From: an archaeon
GTDB taxonomy: Archaea > Thermoproteota > Nitrososphaeria > Nitrososphaerales > CADDZS01
Assembly: GCA_021806865.1 (NCBI GenBank)
Contig: JAKAPU010000037.1
Location: forward strand, 1 to 18,065
DNA length: 18,065 nucleotides
Reading direction: 5' to 3'
Of this stretch, positions 1 through 8,011 are shown piece after piece. Made by a program: the position numbers and the translations under genes. Numbering within the stretch: position 1 is the first letter of the stretch; each line of letters begins with the position of its first letter. The notes under the pieces are model-generated. The model saw only the letters and a list, made by a program, of their open reading frames with translations, did no database searches and was not told where the DNA came from.

Positions 1-281
1 TTCCGATCTTTTACCGTGCGTGCTGGAATGCAGACAATAATCCAGCTTATGATCCAAGCATTTCTACGATGGCAAGATTCTTTGCAGCTGAAGCGGCAAA
101 GGAAGTTGCGATTACGTCGCTTGAGTTATTTGGAGGAAACGGGGTCATGCTAGACGTGCCAATCCAGAAGCACGTAAGAGATACTCTTTGTTGTCTCCAT
201 CTCGACGGAACTCAAGACATACAGTTGCTAAAATTACATAATGCTTTGTTAGGTCAAACTGAGAATAATAATCGCCTGTAG
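1..281 (+). CDS. Acyl-CoA dehydrogenase, C-terminal part (5' end outside window)
   Basis: The reading frame is open from base 3 to the stop at 279-281, so the gene enters from the left edge and only about the last 92 residues are visible. They match the C-terminal helical domain of acyl-CoA dehydrogenases: an alanine-rich helix, then LELFGGNGVM, then RDTLCCLHLDGTQDIQ, equivalent to the family's FGG-G and RD...EGT-xIQ motifs that contact FAD across the dimer. Family members oxidise acyl-CoA to enoyl-CoA and pass electrons to ETF. A start at base 69 would cut the domain in half and is rejected. The substrate cannot be told from this fragment. The gene converges on the hydrolase whose stop is at 402. 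Confidence 0.85.
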   Translation, partial: PIFYRACWNADNNPAYDPSISTMARFFAAEAAKEVAITSLELFGGNGVMLDVPIQKHVRDTLCCLHLDGTQDIQLLKLHNALLGQTENNNRL

Positions 282-401
282 TCCGTGCATAGTCGCACTT
301 TCGAAGTGTAGGGCCTATCTCATTTCCACTCTTAGTTTCCCAAAAGAGCAACAGCCTTTTTGCCTTTCAAGTCAGATACTTTGACGAAGATTTTTATTCC
401 A

Positions 402-1553
402 TCATTTACTTAGTGTCTCTTTCAGCCAGTCAAGAGCAAATGACTGTGCCTCGTTCTTGAAAATGTGCATGCTATGACCAGACTCGTAAATCTTTAAGGT
501 CTTTGAATCATGCTTTATCGAATCGTACAGCTTTTTTGCTCCTTCGACTGAGCAAAGATTATCATATTTGCCATGCAAAATCAAAATCGGGCACTTTATT
601 TCGCCTGCTATGCCTTCGAGTGTGAATTTCGCGAGCTTAGGGCGTGCTTCCTCATCAGTTCTCACGCCTAGATTCGAGTTAATCATTCTGTTTCCCCCGG
701 GCCTCTTGTGCATTCCATGATCGATGACATTACTCAAAACATCATAAATGCCGTCGAAGCAAACTGCAGCGGCAACTCTGTGTTCCTTTGCCGCCGCCCT
801 GGCCGTATAATAACCACCGAAGCTTCTTCCGAGTACGCCTATCTTTTTTAAATCGACTTCCTCTCTCTTGTTGCTTTCTAGGTAATCGATGGCTGCTCCG
901 ACCGGTTTCTCAAAATCGTGTCTCGCAAGGAGATTCTCAAATCTTCGGGTATATCCTTGGCCAGGTCCATCAAATGCAAGTATGCTGAAACTGCGGTCAA
1001 TAGCGTCTCCGACCATCGAGAAATATAACTCCTCAATACCAGAATCAGTGCCACCGAAGATTATCAGACAAGGTTGCTTTCCATGTGCGTCTCTTGCTCT
1101 AGCAAAGTATGCGTGAAGTTTCTTTCCTTCAAATGGGATTCCTATCATCTCAATCTTTGGTTCCGTGGTGAAGGACGCCGCACGGGAAAATGAAGAAACA
1201 TAGAGATGATAAGTATCTAGCTGCCTCGGATCTTCTCCATCTAAGTAAAAGTGTGCCATTCTGTAGTAGTTTGATGCACGTAAATACGATTGGCGTGCAG
1301 TTTCCAGACGGCCCTTTTCCTCTGCTTCCAAACCCAAGTTCTCTACATATTTTGCCATCTCGAACCATGCAGAGTGCCAAGATTCCTTATCATTCTCTTT
1401 TATTTTTGAGATAACTCTAAGGATCTCTCCATAATCTCCACCTCCACCCTGTGATTCAGTAATAACTCTGTTTAATTGGTGAGACCATCCTGGATTGTCA
1501 GGATAGAATTCGAAAACAGGGGCGTGAACTGTTCCTTGGTTAGTTACGCTCAT
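402..1553 (-). CDS. Alpha/beta hydrolase, FrsA / dihydroxypseudooxynicotine-hydrolase type
   Basis: The 383-residue protein has a helical N-terminal part (about 1-130, with W/Y-rich helices such as RASNYYRMAHFY) followed by an alpha/beta-hydrolase core. Visible catalytic elements are the oxyanion segment FGGTDSG (166-172), the nucleophile elbow GRSFGG with Ser244, acidic Asp331 and His360 in ESGHSMH. Helical N-terminal cap plus core is typical of FrsA-like esterases and of 2,6-dihydroxypseudooxynicotine hydrolase, which cleaves a C-C bond in an aromatic ketone. An upstream in-frame TTG at 1562 exists, but the ATG at 1553 is preferred. It reads in the same direction as the ferredoxin/flavoprotein pair, about 200 bases downstream of them. 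Substrate unknown; ester or C-C hydrolysis is an inference. Confidence 0.85.
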   Translation of the reverse strand: MSVTNQGTVHAPVFEFYPDNPGWSHQLNRVITESQGGGGDYGEILRVISKIKENDKESWHSAWFEMAKYVENLGLEAEEKGRLETARQSYLRASNYYRMAHFYLDGEDPRQLDTYHLYVSSFSRAASFTTEPKIEMIGIPFEGKKLHAYFARARDAHGKQPCLIIFGGTDSGIEELYFSMVGDAIDRSFSILAFDGPGQGYTRRFENLLARHDFEKPVGAAIDYLESNKREEVDLKKIGVLGRSFGGYYTARAAAKEHRVAAAVCFDGIYDVLSNVIDHGMHKRPGGNRMINSNLGVRTDEEARPKLAKFTLEGIAGEIKCPILILHGKYDNLCSVEGAKKLYDSIKHDSKTLKIYESGHSMHIFKNEAQSFALDWLKETLSK

Positions 1554-1635
1554 GAGTATCAAGGAACTGGACCTTGTGCGCCGTTTAATGTGTTTTGAAA
1601 ATATCCTACTCCTCGAATATATCGTGCTTACATAT

Positions 1636-1650
1636 CAAGTGAATTACTTG
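1636..1650. promoter_or_regulatory. Short dyad upstream of the hydrolase gene
   Basis: CAAGT-GAATT-ACTTG is an exact 5-base inverted repeat about 85-100 bases before the hydrolase start, in the gap to the ferredoxin. It could be an operator or chance; nothing ties it to a named regulator. Confidence 0.25.
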
Positions 1651-1761
1651 GGAATCTCGGACTTTTGGTTGCAGCCCTAGAAGATAACATCACGGTTTTG
1701 AAATTAGCTCAATTCCACAGAGATTGACAGATAACTAACACGTGAGGAGAATTAACGCACA

Positions 1762-2058
1762 CTAGTCTGTTTTCGCTTTGAGTATCTGCTCGGGAAAAAT
1801 GTATGATATTGCCGTCGGACCACAGACAGACGCACAGATGCCACAGAACCAGCACTCATCATTGAATTTGACAATTGGCTTTCCATTCTCAAAGTAAATG
1901 AGATCTCCGGGACAGAATTCTATGCAATTCCGGCAGCCCTTGCTGGATATGCATGAATCCCGATTTATTATAACACCATAATCCGGGTTATTGCGACTCC
2001 GCCACGAAAGGCCCTGCTCATACTGAGCCTCTGCTCGTTTGATTGCTCGACTTACCAA
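1762..2058 (-). CDS. Two-[4Fe-4S] ferredoxin, AprB-like partner of the flavoprotein
   Basis: This 98-residue protein has eight cysteines in two sets: C36-x5-C42-x2-C45-x3-C49-P and C69-x2-C72-x2-C75-x3-C79. That predicts two [4Fe-4S] clusters, with a longer first spacing than the usual CxxCxxCxxxCP. The protein probably moves electrons to or from the flavoprotein encoded 10 bases upstream, much as AprB serves AprA. The start is TTG at 2058; a GAGGG Shine-Dalgarno-like sequence overlaps the flavoprotein stop region and lies 7 bases before it, which supports this start and implies translation from a shared mRNA. The N-terminal 30 residues are charged and show no membrane segment, so the protein is expected in the cytoplasm. 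Confidence 0.9.
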   Translation of the reverse strand: MVSRAIKRAEAQYEQGLSWRSRNNPDYGVIINRDSCISSKGCRNCIEFCPGDLIYFENGKPIVKFNDECWFCGICASVCGPTAISYIFPEQILKAKTD

Positions 2059-2064
2059 GGCAAA

Positions 2065-2070
2065 TCCCTC
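2065..2070 (-). promoter_or_regulatory. Ribosome binding site deciding the TTG start of the ferredoxin
   Basis: On the minus strand a GAGGG run (2066-2070) overlaps the TGA of the flavoprotein (2069-2071) and sits 7 bases before the TTG at 2058. This is why the TTG is chosen as start. Confidence 0.6.
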
Positions 2071-3868
2071 ATCTCACTGTTTGTGGCTCCGCCATCTGGT
2101 CACTCGTGGCAGGCACGATGCGAATGTCGATATCTCGATCGGAATTCTTCCTCTTCAGAGTTACACGCAGATTTGCCCATCGAGGATCAGGCTCTGGATA
2201 ATCAGCTCTTGGGGAGATTAGACCACCACCCCAACGCGTCTCTGGCCGTTGCATCGCGGCAAGAGTTACAAGTCTGCCTACGATGTAGATATTTTGAGAC
2301 TCGAGGGTCCTCATAAGTTCATGAAAGTTTGAAGCTTTGAATCGTGCTATTTCTGGTTCGAGCACATTTAGCATCTCCAACGCCCTATTCATCGAGGCTT
2401 CAGACCGGCTGAACCCGACATACTTGGACATTATTTCCCTTATAGATCGTTCGAATTGCAGGCTCGATATGCCGTCTCTCTTCTTTAGCGGCGCATAGAT
2501 ACGAGATTTCTCGCTTTGCAACAATTCGATTGGAATATCGATTTTCTCAATATTTCGTGAAAAGTTCGAAGCATTCTTTCCTGCTCTATACCCCTCAGTA
2601 GCTACCCTGGACACAGAGTTACTACCAGTCCCTTCGCCTGCGGCGTACAAACCTTTCACCGAAGTCTCCAACTCGTCGTTTATCAGAATGCCACACTGGG
2701 CATGAAACTCAGAGACGCTCACTTCCATCAGATCTTTTGAGAGATCTATCTGCTTCTGTCTAAGGTAGTCTCCAAATGGGCCCTTGTCAACAACCAGAGT
2801 CTCGACTAGTCTATCAATATCATCCTTGCTGAGATGTCTTGCATCTATGTAGCAAGGACCCCTGCCAGCAGCGATCTCTGAATGAATGCCCCATGTCAGA
2901 AATGCACGTGGTGCCCTTTCAGCGAGCGGATGGTATCTGCTCATGAATCGCTCTCCTTTTGCATTGACTAGATTGCAGCCCATGCCGAGAAATGCATGAG
3001 TTCCTGGTGTGCTGTACCCTGTTGCACACATTGTCAGCGCCAGAAATTCAATGTTCGCCATCTCGCAACCTGCTCTAAATGCCATCGCAATTCCGTCCCC
3101 CGTATTGTAGGGACTGTGCCACGAGTCAAAAGGATGGCCAGACGTGCTGCTGTACAGTCTGCAGCCTTCTCCAGTGGTCAGTACGATACATTTAGTCCGA
3201 AAGACGTGTAACGAGCCGTTGCTTGAATCGAGTCCGGTCGCTCCGATTACCTGATTATTCTTGACAAATATCGAAGTTATCATTACTCTATTCAGGATTG
3301 GAATGTTATGATCTGTCACGCTGCTTGCGATAATGCGCTTGAAATTAGAGCCGTCAAATTGGATCGTGTACGGATGACCCTCACCGAAAGCTTTGATTCG
3401 ATAGTACTTGCCACTCTTCACATCTCTGAAGGGCATGCCCATTCTTTCAAAGCGCTTTGTGATGGCTGGGAGCTCGTCGGCAAATTTTCGAATAAGATTT
3501 CTGTCTTCAATCGGGTTATCCTTGTTTCCTGAAATGTATGTCTTGTAGAATTCTTCCGGATTGTCCCAGTCTTCTACGCCTAATATTCCTAGGAAATGAT
3601 CCTCTCCAGTACCAGCGTCTCCAGAGGAATAAATGTTGTATTTCTCGGCGACCATAACGTGTGCTCCTGCTTCCTTGGCCCCAAGTGCTGCGAAGCAGCC
3701 CGCAACTCCCCCTCCAATCACCAGAACATCCGTCTCGTGTTCGACGACTTTTGGCTCAAAGTTACTCTCAAGGACTACGAGAGTTTTTTCGCCTTTTTCT
3801 TGTTCGCCACTTCTCTTATCCAATCCAGAGGTCGCGTAAGGATTTTTGCCTTCCAAGATACTCACCAA
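2069..3868 (-). CDS. FAD-dependent oxidoreductase, fumarate reductase/AprA-like flavoprotein
   Basis: A 599-residue protein. The dinucleotide-binding motif VLVIGGGVAGC is at residues 48-58, with the ribose-binding acid E75. The segment SSGDAGTGEDHF (81-92) stands where fumarate reductases and AprA bind the flavin. Middle motifs NAKGERFM and AERAPR...GRGPCYIDARHL line the capping and active-site region, and GLYAAGEGTGSNSVSRVATEG is the second FAD motif. A helical C-terminal domain follows. The family includes SdhA/FrdA, AprA and L-aspartate oxidase; the ferredoxin partner favours an AprA-like electron route over a membrane quinone route. The start is uncertain: TTG 3868, GTG 3865 or TTG 3856 (preceded by GGTG). 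No signal peptide is seen. The opposite-facing NitT/TauT-type transporter suggests it acts on the imported compound, which is an inference. Confidence 0.88.
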   Translation of the reverse strand: MVSILEGKNPYATSGLDKRSGEQEKGEKTLVVLESNFEPKVVEHETDVLVIGGGVAGCFAALGAKEAGAHVMVAEKYNIYSSGDAGTGEDHFLGILGVEDWDNPEEFYKTYISGNKDNPIEDRNLIRKFADELPAITKRFERMGMPFRDVKSGKYYRIKAFGEGHPYTIQFDGSNFKRIIASSVTDHNIPILNRVMITSIFVKNNQVIGATGLDSSNGSLHVFRTKCIVLTTGEGCRLYSSTSGHPFDSWHSPYNTGDGIAMAFRAGCEMANIEFLALTMCATGYSTPGTHAFLGMGCNLVNAKGERFMSRYHPLAERAPRAFLTWGIHSEIAAGRGPCYIDARHLSKDDIDRLVETLVVDKGPFGDYLRQKQIDLSKDLMEVSVSEFHAQCGILINDELETSVKGLYAAGEGTGSNSVSRVATEGYRAGKNASNFSRNIEKIDIPIELLQSEKSRIYAPLKKRDGISSLQFERSIREIMSKYVGFSRSEASMNRALEMLNVLEPEIARFKASNFHELMRTLESQNIYIVGRLVTLAAMQRPETRWGGGLISPRADYPEPDPRWANLRVTLKRKNSDRDIDIRIVPATSDQMAEPQTVR

Positions 3869-3897
3869 TCAAGATGTACCGTAGTTTCGTCAGTCAT
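3862..3897 (-). other. Possible 11-residue leader ORF overlapping the flavoprotein start
   Basis: On the minus strand ATG (3897) begins an 11-codon frame, MTDETTVHLDW, whose TGA overlaps a GTG codon at the flavoprotein start as GTGA. That is the usual geometry of coupled translation. It could be a leader peptide or a chance frame. No clear TATA box lies 27 bases before it. Confidence 0.25.
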
Positions 3898-3989
3898 TAC
3901 GTGGAACGAACCGCTTGTTTCAAGAATGCCAATTCCAGTCTTTACTCCAGTGTAACGATGGTCTGTCGCCAGTTAGTCAAGTTCAGTTG

Positions 3990-4631
3990 TTAACGGCTTG
4001 GAATAGTTGCCTTAGACTTGTTCACGCTCCAAGTAACCGACGATAGGCCTGCACCAGCGAGCATGACTACTCCACCGATCGCAAGCCAAAGCAAATTCAC
4101 CGAGTAATCAGTAACAATGCCGTAAGCTGCAACATACAGGTTTGCAACGGTGGGGCCCGAAGCACTCTGATTCACATACTGAGTCCAACTACTTCCTATG
4201 CTGTTATCTAGTACAAAGTAGTATGTTCCATTCGCCGGCGCCACGAAGGATTTGTTTTGAATCGGTTGCGAAGGAGTTACGGAAACGTTCCAGCCGCTTT
4301 GAGTTGACGGAGAGTCGCTTGAAGGTAGAGATCCGAGAGGTTTGTGACAAGTCGGGGCGCACGCATAAAATGCATAATATTGACTTTGATTCATTATGTA
4401 GAAATAGAATATTGTTTGGTTTCGGATGCTCAAGGAAATGTCTACTCGCTGTCCTTTCGACATTGCAAAATTCTGAGATGAGTAGCCATTACCTGAAACG
4501 GCAGGACTCGAATTGATCAAAGCATATTCCTGTTGGGCGTGGCTGCTCACCGGATTTGTTGCTGCATACCCACCAGCGACTGCGCCTAACACCAGAACAA
4601 CAAGGCCAACTATCGCAATGCTTGATACCAT
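3990..4631 (-). CDS. Surface-exposed protein with N- and C-terminal membrane segments
   Basis: Function not recognised. The 213-residue protein has a hydrophobic N-terminal helix (about 4-25), an external S/N/Q-rich domain of about 150 residues with several N-x-S/T sequons, and a second membrane helix near the C-terminus (LLWLAIGGVVMLAGAGL) followed by a short basic tail. The end of the external domain, FVAPANGTYYFVLDNS, resembles the beta-sandwich strands of PPC-like or other cell-surface modules common in archaea. The ATG at 4631 lies about 27 bases after a TATA-like GTTAAATAAG, which fits a leaderless message. The gene lies between the flavoprotein and the transporter, reading with the flavoprotein, so it may be part of the same substrate-handling set, but that rests on position only. 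Confidence 0.75.
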   Translation of the reverse strand: MVSSIAIVGLVVLVLGAVAGGYAATNPVSSHAQQEYALINSSPAVSGNGYSSQNFAMSKGQRVDISLSIRNQTIFYFYIMNQSQYYAFYACAPTCHKPLGSLPSSDSPSTQSGWNVSVTPSQPIQNKSFVAPANGTYYFVLDNSIGSSWTQYVNQSASGPTVANLYVAAYGIVTDYSVNLLWLAIGGVVMLAGAGLSSVTWSVNKSKATIPSR

Positions 4632-4653
4632 TGCGCGGAATTTTTCTGCCTCT

Positions 4654-4663
4654 CTTATTTAAC
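4654..4663 (-). promoter_or_regulatory. TATA-like box of the surface-protein gene
   Basis: GTTAAATAAG on the minus strand is centred about 27 bases before the ATG at 4631, the spacing expected for an archaeal leaderless transcript. Confidence 0.55.
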
Positions 4664-4751
4664 AATTTGGAAATTATGTCAAAGCTTCAATCTTGGGATC
4701 ATTGCCTGAAAACATCTTTGATTAGAGGCTAGTTGTCAGCGGTGAGCTTAT

Positions 4752-4763
4752 CTTATGCATAAG
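4752..4763. promoter_or_regulatory. Perfect 12-base palindrome, candidate operator
   Basis: CTTATGCATAAG is identical to its own reverse complement and lies in the divergent control region. A second dyad, TTGAT-GA-ATCAA, starts 20 bases further on. Either could bind a dimeric winged-helix regulator. Confidence 0.35.
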
Positions 4764-4930
4764 GATTCCCCTTGATGAATCAATTCGCAGATTAACTGCT
4801 TTTTCCCTACATAATTCGTCGGAAAGTGCGATTTTCGATGCAAGCCGCCATAGCGTGCTACAAATACACCCTCATTTGAACTAGGTCACACCTGTTCTAT
4901 CTCTGCCCTAAGCAATCAAAATCATAAGAC

Positions 4931-4938
4931 TTTTATCT
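4931..4938 (+). promoter_or_regulatory. TATA-like box of the transporter operon
   Basis: TTTTATCT is centred about 29 bases before the TTG at 4964, so a leader of only a few bases is predicted. It supports the TTG as the real start. Confidence 0.5.
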
Positions 4939-4963
4939 ATCTGCATGGCGCGGATTTTTCACA

Positions 4964-6148
4964 TTGTCGGCGATAAGATTCGCTCCAATCGTCGTTGCTG
5001 TAATTGTTCTTGCTGGAATGGTAGCTTACGCGTACTACACAGTTCCCTCCGCAAGCATAGGTTCTGGCAGGGTTACTATTACCGTTGGATATCCTGATTC
5101 TTTGGACGAGAGCGATGTTACCGATATGTACGCATACCAGCTACTTAGCGCTCAAGGAATAGACGTTGTCCCGACATTCTACACTAGCCCGCCGCTTTCT
5201 TACAAAGCCCTAATTTCAGATCAGGTTGACATCGCTTTCGATTCGACCGCTCAAACCATAGCTCGCGGACCGGGAGTTGCTGATGAACAAACGACTTGCG
5301 TGGCGTCATACGTTGAATCTGGAACATTCCTCACAATTGCCAATAGCGGAATCACCTCTCCGAGTCAAATGTTAGGGAAGACTCAGGAAGACGGCGGTCC
5401 AGGGACCAGTTCCCGAACTCTTGACTTGTATAACTACCAGCAAGCCAACGTTCCTGTTACAACTGCTGGAGTCAACTCCAGTGCCGTCTATCTGAAGAAG
5501 CTTGCAGGGAACTCGGCAAAAATGCATGACCTAGAGACGAATGTCACTCAAGCAGAAACAGGAGATGATTTCTTGCTATCCGACGTCAGTTCCCCCAGCA
5601 TTAACAACACGGCTCACAACGGCCCATATCACGTTTTGTTCTATGCACCAAACACGGTATGGGACAATTGTTTCGCCGTTCGCGACAGCTGGTTGTCGGT
5701 CAGTGCAAATCAGAAAATTCTGGTAAAGTTCATTGCTGCGATTTACGAAGCTCAAAGATACTTCATTTCAAATCCTAGTCAACTCGTAAGTTTCGCAGAA
5801 CAGCAGCTTCCACTTACTAGTCCGGCTGAAATTCAATTTGTCACGGCCTTTTATCCAGCACATTTTATCTACTGGCCTTACGGAAGCTACAACTTGCAGG
5901 GTAATCAGAACCTTTACACCAAATACAACAATACCGTGCAATATCTTGAAACCGCTGGTGACGTTTCTGGATACATTTCGAACTCAACTGTGAAACCTTA
6001 TGGGGTGGTCGACAAGTGGTTTGAGTATCAAGCTCTGCAGTCGCTTGGTCCTTACAAGTATCCATCAAGCCTCCCGTGGGTTACACCTGCTTTCGCGGCC
6101 GATGTTTCTTCCTGGGTCCCCTCATCGATGGGCGGCGTTAGTAGTTGA
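4964..6148 (+). CDS. ABC transporter substrate-binding protein, NitT/TauT (SsuA/NMT1-like) type
   Basis: A 394-residue protein with an N-terminal hydrophobic helix (about 6-25) and no lipobox cysteine, so it is probably anchored by this helix to the outer face of the membrane. The mature part begins with a beta strand, VTITVGYPDS, and continues with YKALISDQVDIAFDSTAQTIARG, the pattern of periplasmic-binding-protein-like II domains that bind nitrate, sulfonates, taurine or thiamine precursors. The two permeases that follow support this. TTG is the only start possible: the frame has a stop at 4925 and no ATG after it. The ligand cannot be read from the sequence. The protein carries two cysteines (CVASY and DNCFAV) that could form an external disulfide. 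Confidence 0.82.
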   Translation: MSAIRFAPIVVAVIVLAGMVAYAYYTVPSASIGSGRVTITVGYPDSLDESDVTDMYAYQLLSAQGIDVVPTFYTSPPLSYKALISDQVDIAFDSTAQTIARGPGVADEQTTCVASYVESGTFLTIANSGITSPSQMLGKTQEDGGPGTSSRTLDLYNYQQANVPVTTAGVNSSAVYLKKLAGNSAKMHDLETNVTQAETGDDFLLSDVSSPSINNTAHNGPYHVLFYAPNTVWDNCFAVRDSWLSVSANQKILVKFIAAIYEAQRYFISNPSQLVSFAEQQLPLTSPAEIQFVTAFYPAHFIYWPYGSYNLQGNQNLYTKYNNTVQYLETAGDVSGYISNSTVKPYGVVDKWFEYQALQSLGPYKYPSSLPWVTPAFAADVSSWVPSSMGGVSS

Positions 6149-6251
6149 CCTCATGTGGTTAGTTCTTGAGTACCAACTTTTCGAGCTCCGCATCTTCAGC
6201 TCTAAGACATTTCACATGGAGTCAACCAGTAAGATAGGTGTGTGATAGAGA

Positions 6252-7178
6252 GTGACCGAACCGAAGTCCGAATCGTTGAGTCAAACCACCACATTCCAGC
6301 AAGCCCCACCAAAAATAGTTGCCGGCTCTCCACGAGAAGCGCGTACGCTGAAGAAAATGCTGTATGGCTTTTTGAATTCCACATCCATACAGGCGAAAGT
6401 GATTGCCATTTTGCTCAGTCTCTTCATTTTCGTAGGCATTTGGCAGTTGTTTGCTGATCTTATCGGCAACCAAGTTATCCTGGCTCCACCTGTAACCGTG
6501 CTTGAAGCACTGGTACTACTCTTCCAAGGACATGTACCTTCGGGAGCAGAGGGATTGGGAAACCTATACACTGCGACTGCCAGGACGATTGAAATTATCA
6601 TCTATGGATTCGCCCTAAGCCTTCTTGGCATTCCATTAGGAATAGTGATGGGAAGATGGAAATCAGCGGAGGCAATTATTGATCCATGGATAAACGCACT
6701 TTACGTAATTCCAATGATTGCTTTCGCACCCATACTATATTTCATCATCGGCGGCACTTATTTTGCCGACGTCTTCGTCTCGTTTTTGTTAGGCTTCTTC
6801 ACGGTAGTCATAAATGTGTACAGCAGTGTAGAGTACATTAGCAATTCTATTGCAGAGATTGGGAGAACCTTTGGCGCAACCGAATTCCAATTTCTTCGAA
6901 AGATCGTATTACCTGCTTCGCTCCCTGACATAGTCGCTGGCATGAGGCTTGGACTAGGCCGGTGTATACTGGGTGCCTTGGTGGGTGAGATTCTGCTGAC
7001 ACGTAGTGACCTTGGAGATATGATGATTGATTTTCAATCGTTGCTTTCTACTCAGTATATGATGGCGGTGGTGTTCATAGTTGCGATAATCGGAATCGTC
7101 GCTCAGCAGTTTCCAAAACTCTTGGAGAAGCGATTGTTCAAGTGGAAGGAATCTGAAAGAATGTCACGAGGCATGTGA
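6252..7178 (+). CDS. ABC transporter permease, SsuC/TauC-like (first)
   Basis: A 308-residue integral membrane protein with a hydrophilic N-terminal tail of about 45 residues and about six hydrophobic helices. The cytoplasmic coupling loop that docks on the ATPase is clear: EIGRTFGATEFQFLRKIVLP at about residues 202-221, the EAA motif of binding-protein-dependent importers. The start is GTG at 6252 with a weak AGGTG about 11 bases upstream. It follows the binding-protein gene by 103 bases and its TGA overlaps the start of the next permease. Function: half of the membrane channel for the ligand captured by the binding protein. Confidence 0.88.
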   Translation: MTEPKSESLSQTTTFQQAPPKIVAGSPREARTLKKMLYGFLNSTSIQAKVIAILLSLFIFVGIWQLFADLIGNQVILAPPVTVLEALVLLFQGHVPSGAEGLGNLYTATARTIEIIIYGFALSLLGIPLGIVMGRWKSAEAIIDPWINALYVIPMIAFAPILYFIIGGTYFADVFVSFLLGFFTVVINVYSSVEYISNSIAEIGRTFGATEFQFLRKIVLPASLPDIVAGMRLGLGRCILGALVGEILLTRSDLGDMMIDFQSLLSTQYMMAVVFIVAIIGIVAQQFPKLLEKRLFKWKESERMSRGM

Positions 7179-7963
7179 CATTGAACTTTAGCAAAGCGAG
7201 AATCCCCATACTTTTCGGCAGTCTGGTGCTGGTCATCATAGTGTGGTGGATTGTGGCGGTTAGTAGTGGCTTTTCTGGGTATCCAGGACCAGTGGGCACC
7301 GGCTTGGCATTCGTCCAGCTGTTCACGACGCACAGTCTTAGTTCGTTACTCGTGTCAGCACTCGGAACCACTATGTATGAGGTCGTGCTAGGATTTGTTC
7401 TGGCTATCGCGGTAGGATTCCCGGTTGGAGTACTCATGGGCAGATACGTCTTGATCGACAATATGCTGGATCCCTGGGTAAATGCTTGGTACTCAATACC
7501 TGCAATTGCATTCATTCCGTTGACAATGAATTGGACTGGGCTCACCTCCACCAGCGCTATGATAATTTCGTTCCTAATTGCTACGTTCATGATCATAATT
7601 AACACGTACACGGGTGTCAAAAACGTGAGCAGGAACACGATCGAACCCGCCCTAGCTTTCGGCTCCAGCGGACGACAGGCACTAACAAAGGTAATTCTCC
7701 CGGCATCCTTACCTCAGATTATGGTAGGCCTGCGACTCGGCATTACAAGAGCCATTGATGGTGTAATAATTGCAGAAATGGTATTCTCTGTTTCTGGACT
7801 GGGAGGAATGATATTTGATACGGCGGACAAGGTGCAGCTGAATCTCGCAGTAGCGCTCGTGATTATACTGTCGGTTATCGGGCTTGCGGTAAATGAAATA
7901 ATGAAATATCTTTCCAAAAAGGCTGTCCCTTGGAAGGAAACCGAGGCAATGTTTCGGCAATAA
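7175..7963 (+). CDS. ABC transporter permease, SsuC/TauC-like (second)
   Basis: A 262-residue membrane protein with about six helices, similar in plan to its upstream neighbour and probably its heterodimer partner. The EAA-type coupling loop is LAFGSSGRQALTKVILPASL at about 160-179, followed by VGLRLGITRAIDGVIIAEM. The start is GTG at 7175 in a GTGA overlap with the preceding stop, so translation is coupled. Most SsuABC/TauABC systems use a permease homodimer, so two different permeases in tandem are less common. No ATPase gene follows; the next gene is convergent, its stop 48 bases away. Confidence 0.88.
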   Translation: MTLNFSKARIPILFGSLVLVIIVWWIVAVSSGFSGYPGPVGTGLAFVQLFTTHSLSSLLVSALGTTMYEVVLGFVLAIAVGFPVGVLMGRYVLIDNMLDPWVNAWYSIPAIAFIPLTMNWTGLTSTSAMIISFLIATFMIIINTYTGVKNVSRNTIEPALAFGSSGRQALTKVILPASLPQIMVGLRLGITRAIDGVIIAEMVFSVSGLGGMIFDTADKVQLNLAVALVIILSVIGLAVNEIMKYLSKKAVPWKETEAMFRQ

Positions 7964-7966
7964 GAG

Positions 7967-7996
7967 TGAAAGATTGTACACCATATGAAAGATTGT
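7967..7996. repeat. Direct repeat TGAAAGATTGT x2
   Basis: Two exact 11-base copies (7967-7977 and 7986-7996) start 19 bases apart in the short gap between the convergent permease and regulator genes. This may be a small duplication or a termination-associated element. Confidence 0.4.
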
Positions 7997-8011
7997 CTGT
8001 CAAAAGAATCT

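Larger units (their letters stand above)
4632..4963. promoter_or_regulatory. Divergent promoter region between surface protein and transporter operon
   Basis: These 332 bases contain no credible gene. They hold a minus-strand TATA-like box (4654-4663), a plus-strand one (4931-4938), a perfect 12-base palindrome (4752-4763) and TTGAT-GA-ATCAA (4772-4783). This is where shared control of the two opposite gene sets would act, for example by the ArsR-like protein encoded at 8012-8299; that link is inferred. Confidence 0.55.

Noticed and set aside
69..281. Small independent ORF starting at ATG 69
   Set aside because: The same frame is open upstream to the window edge and encodes more of the acyl-CoA dehydrogenase domain.
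3596..3993. Overlapping plus-strand frames of 68-119 codons opposite the flavoprotein start
   Set aside because: They mirror a well-supported gene on the other strand and show no domain, start signal or neighbour logic.
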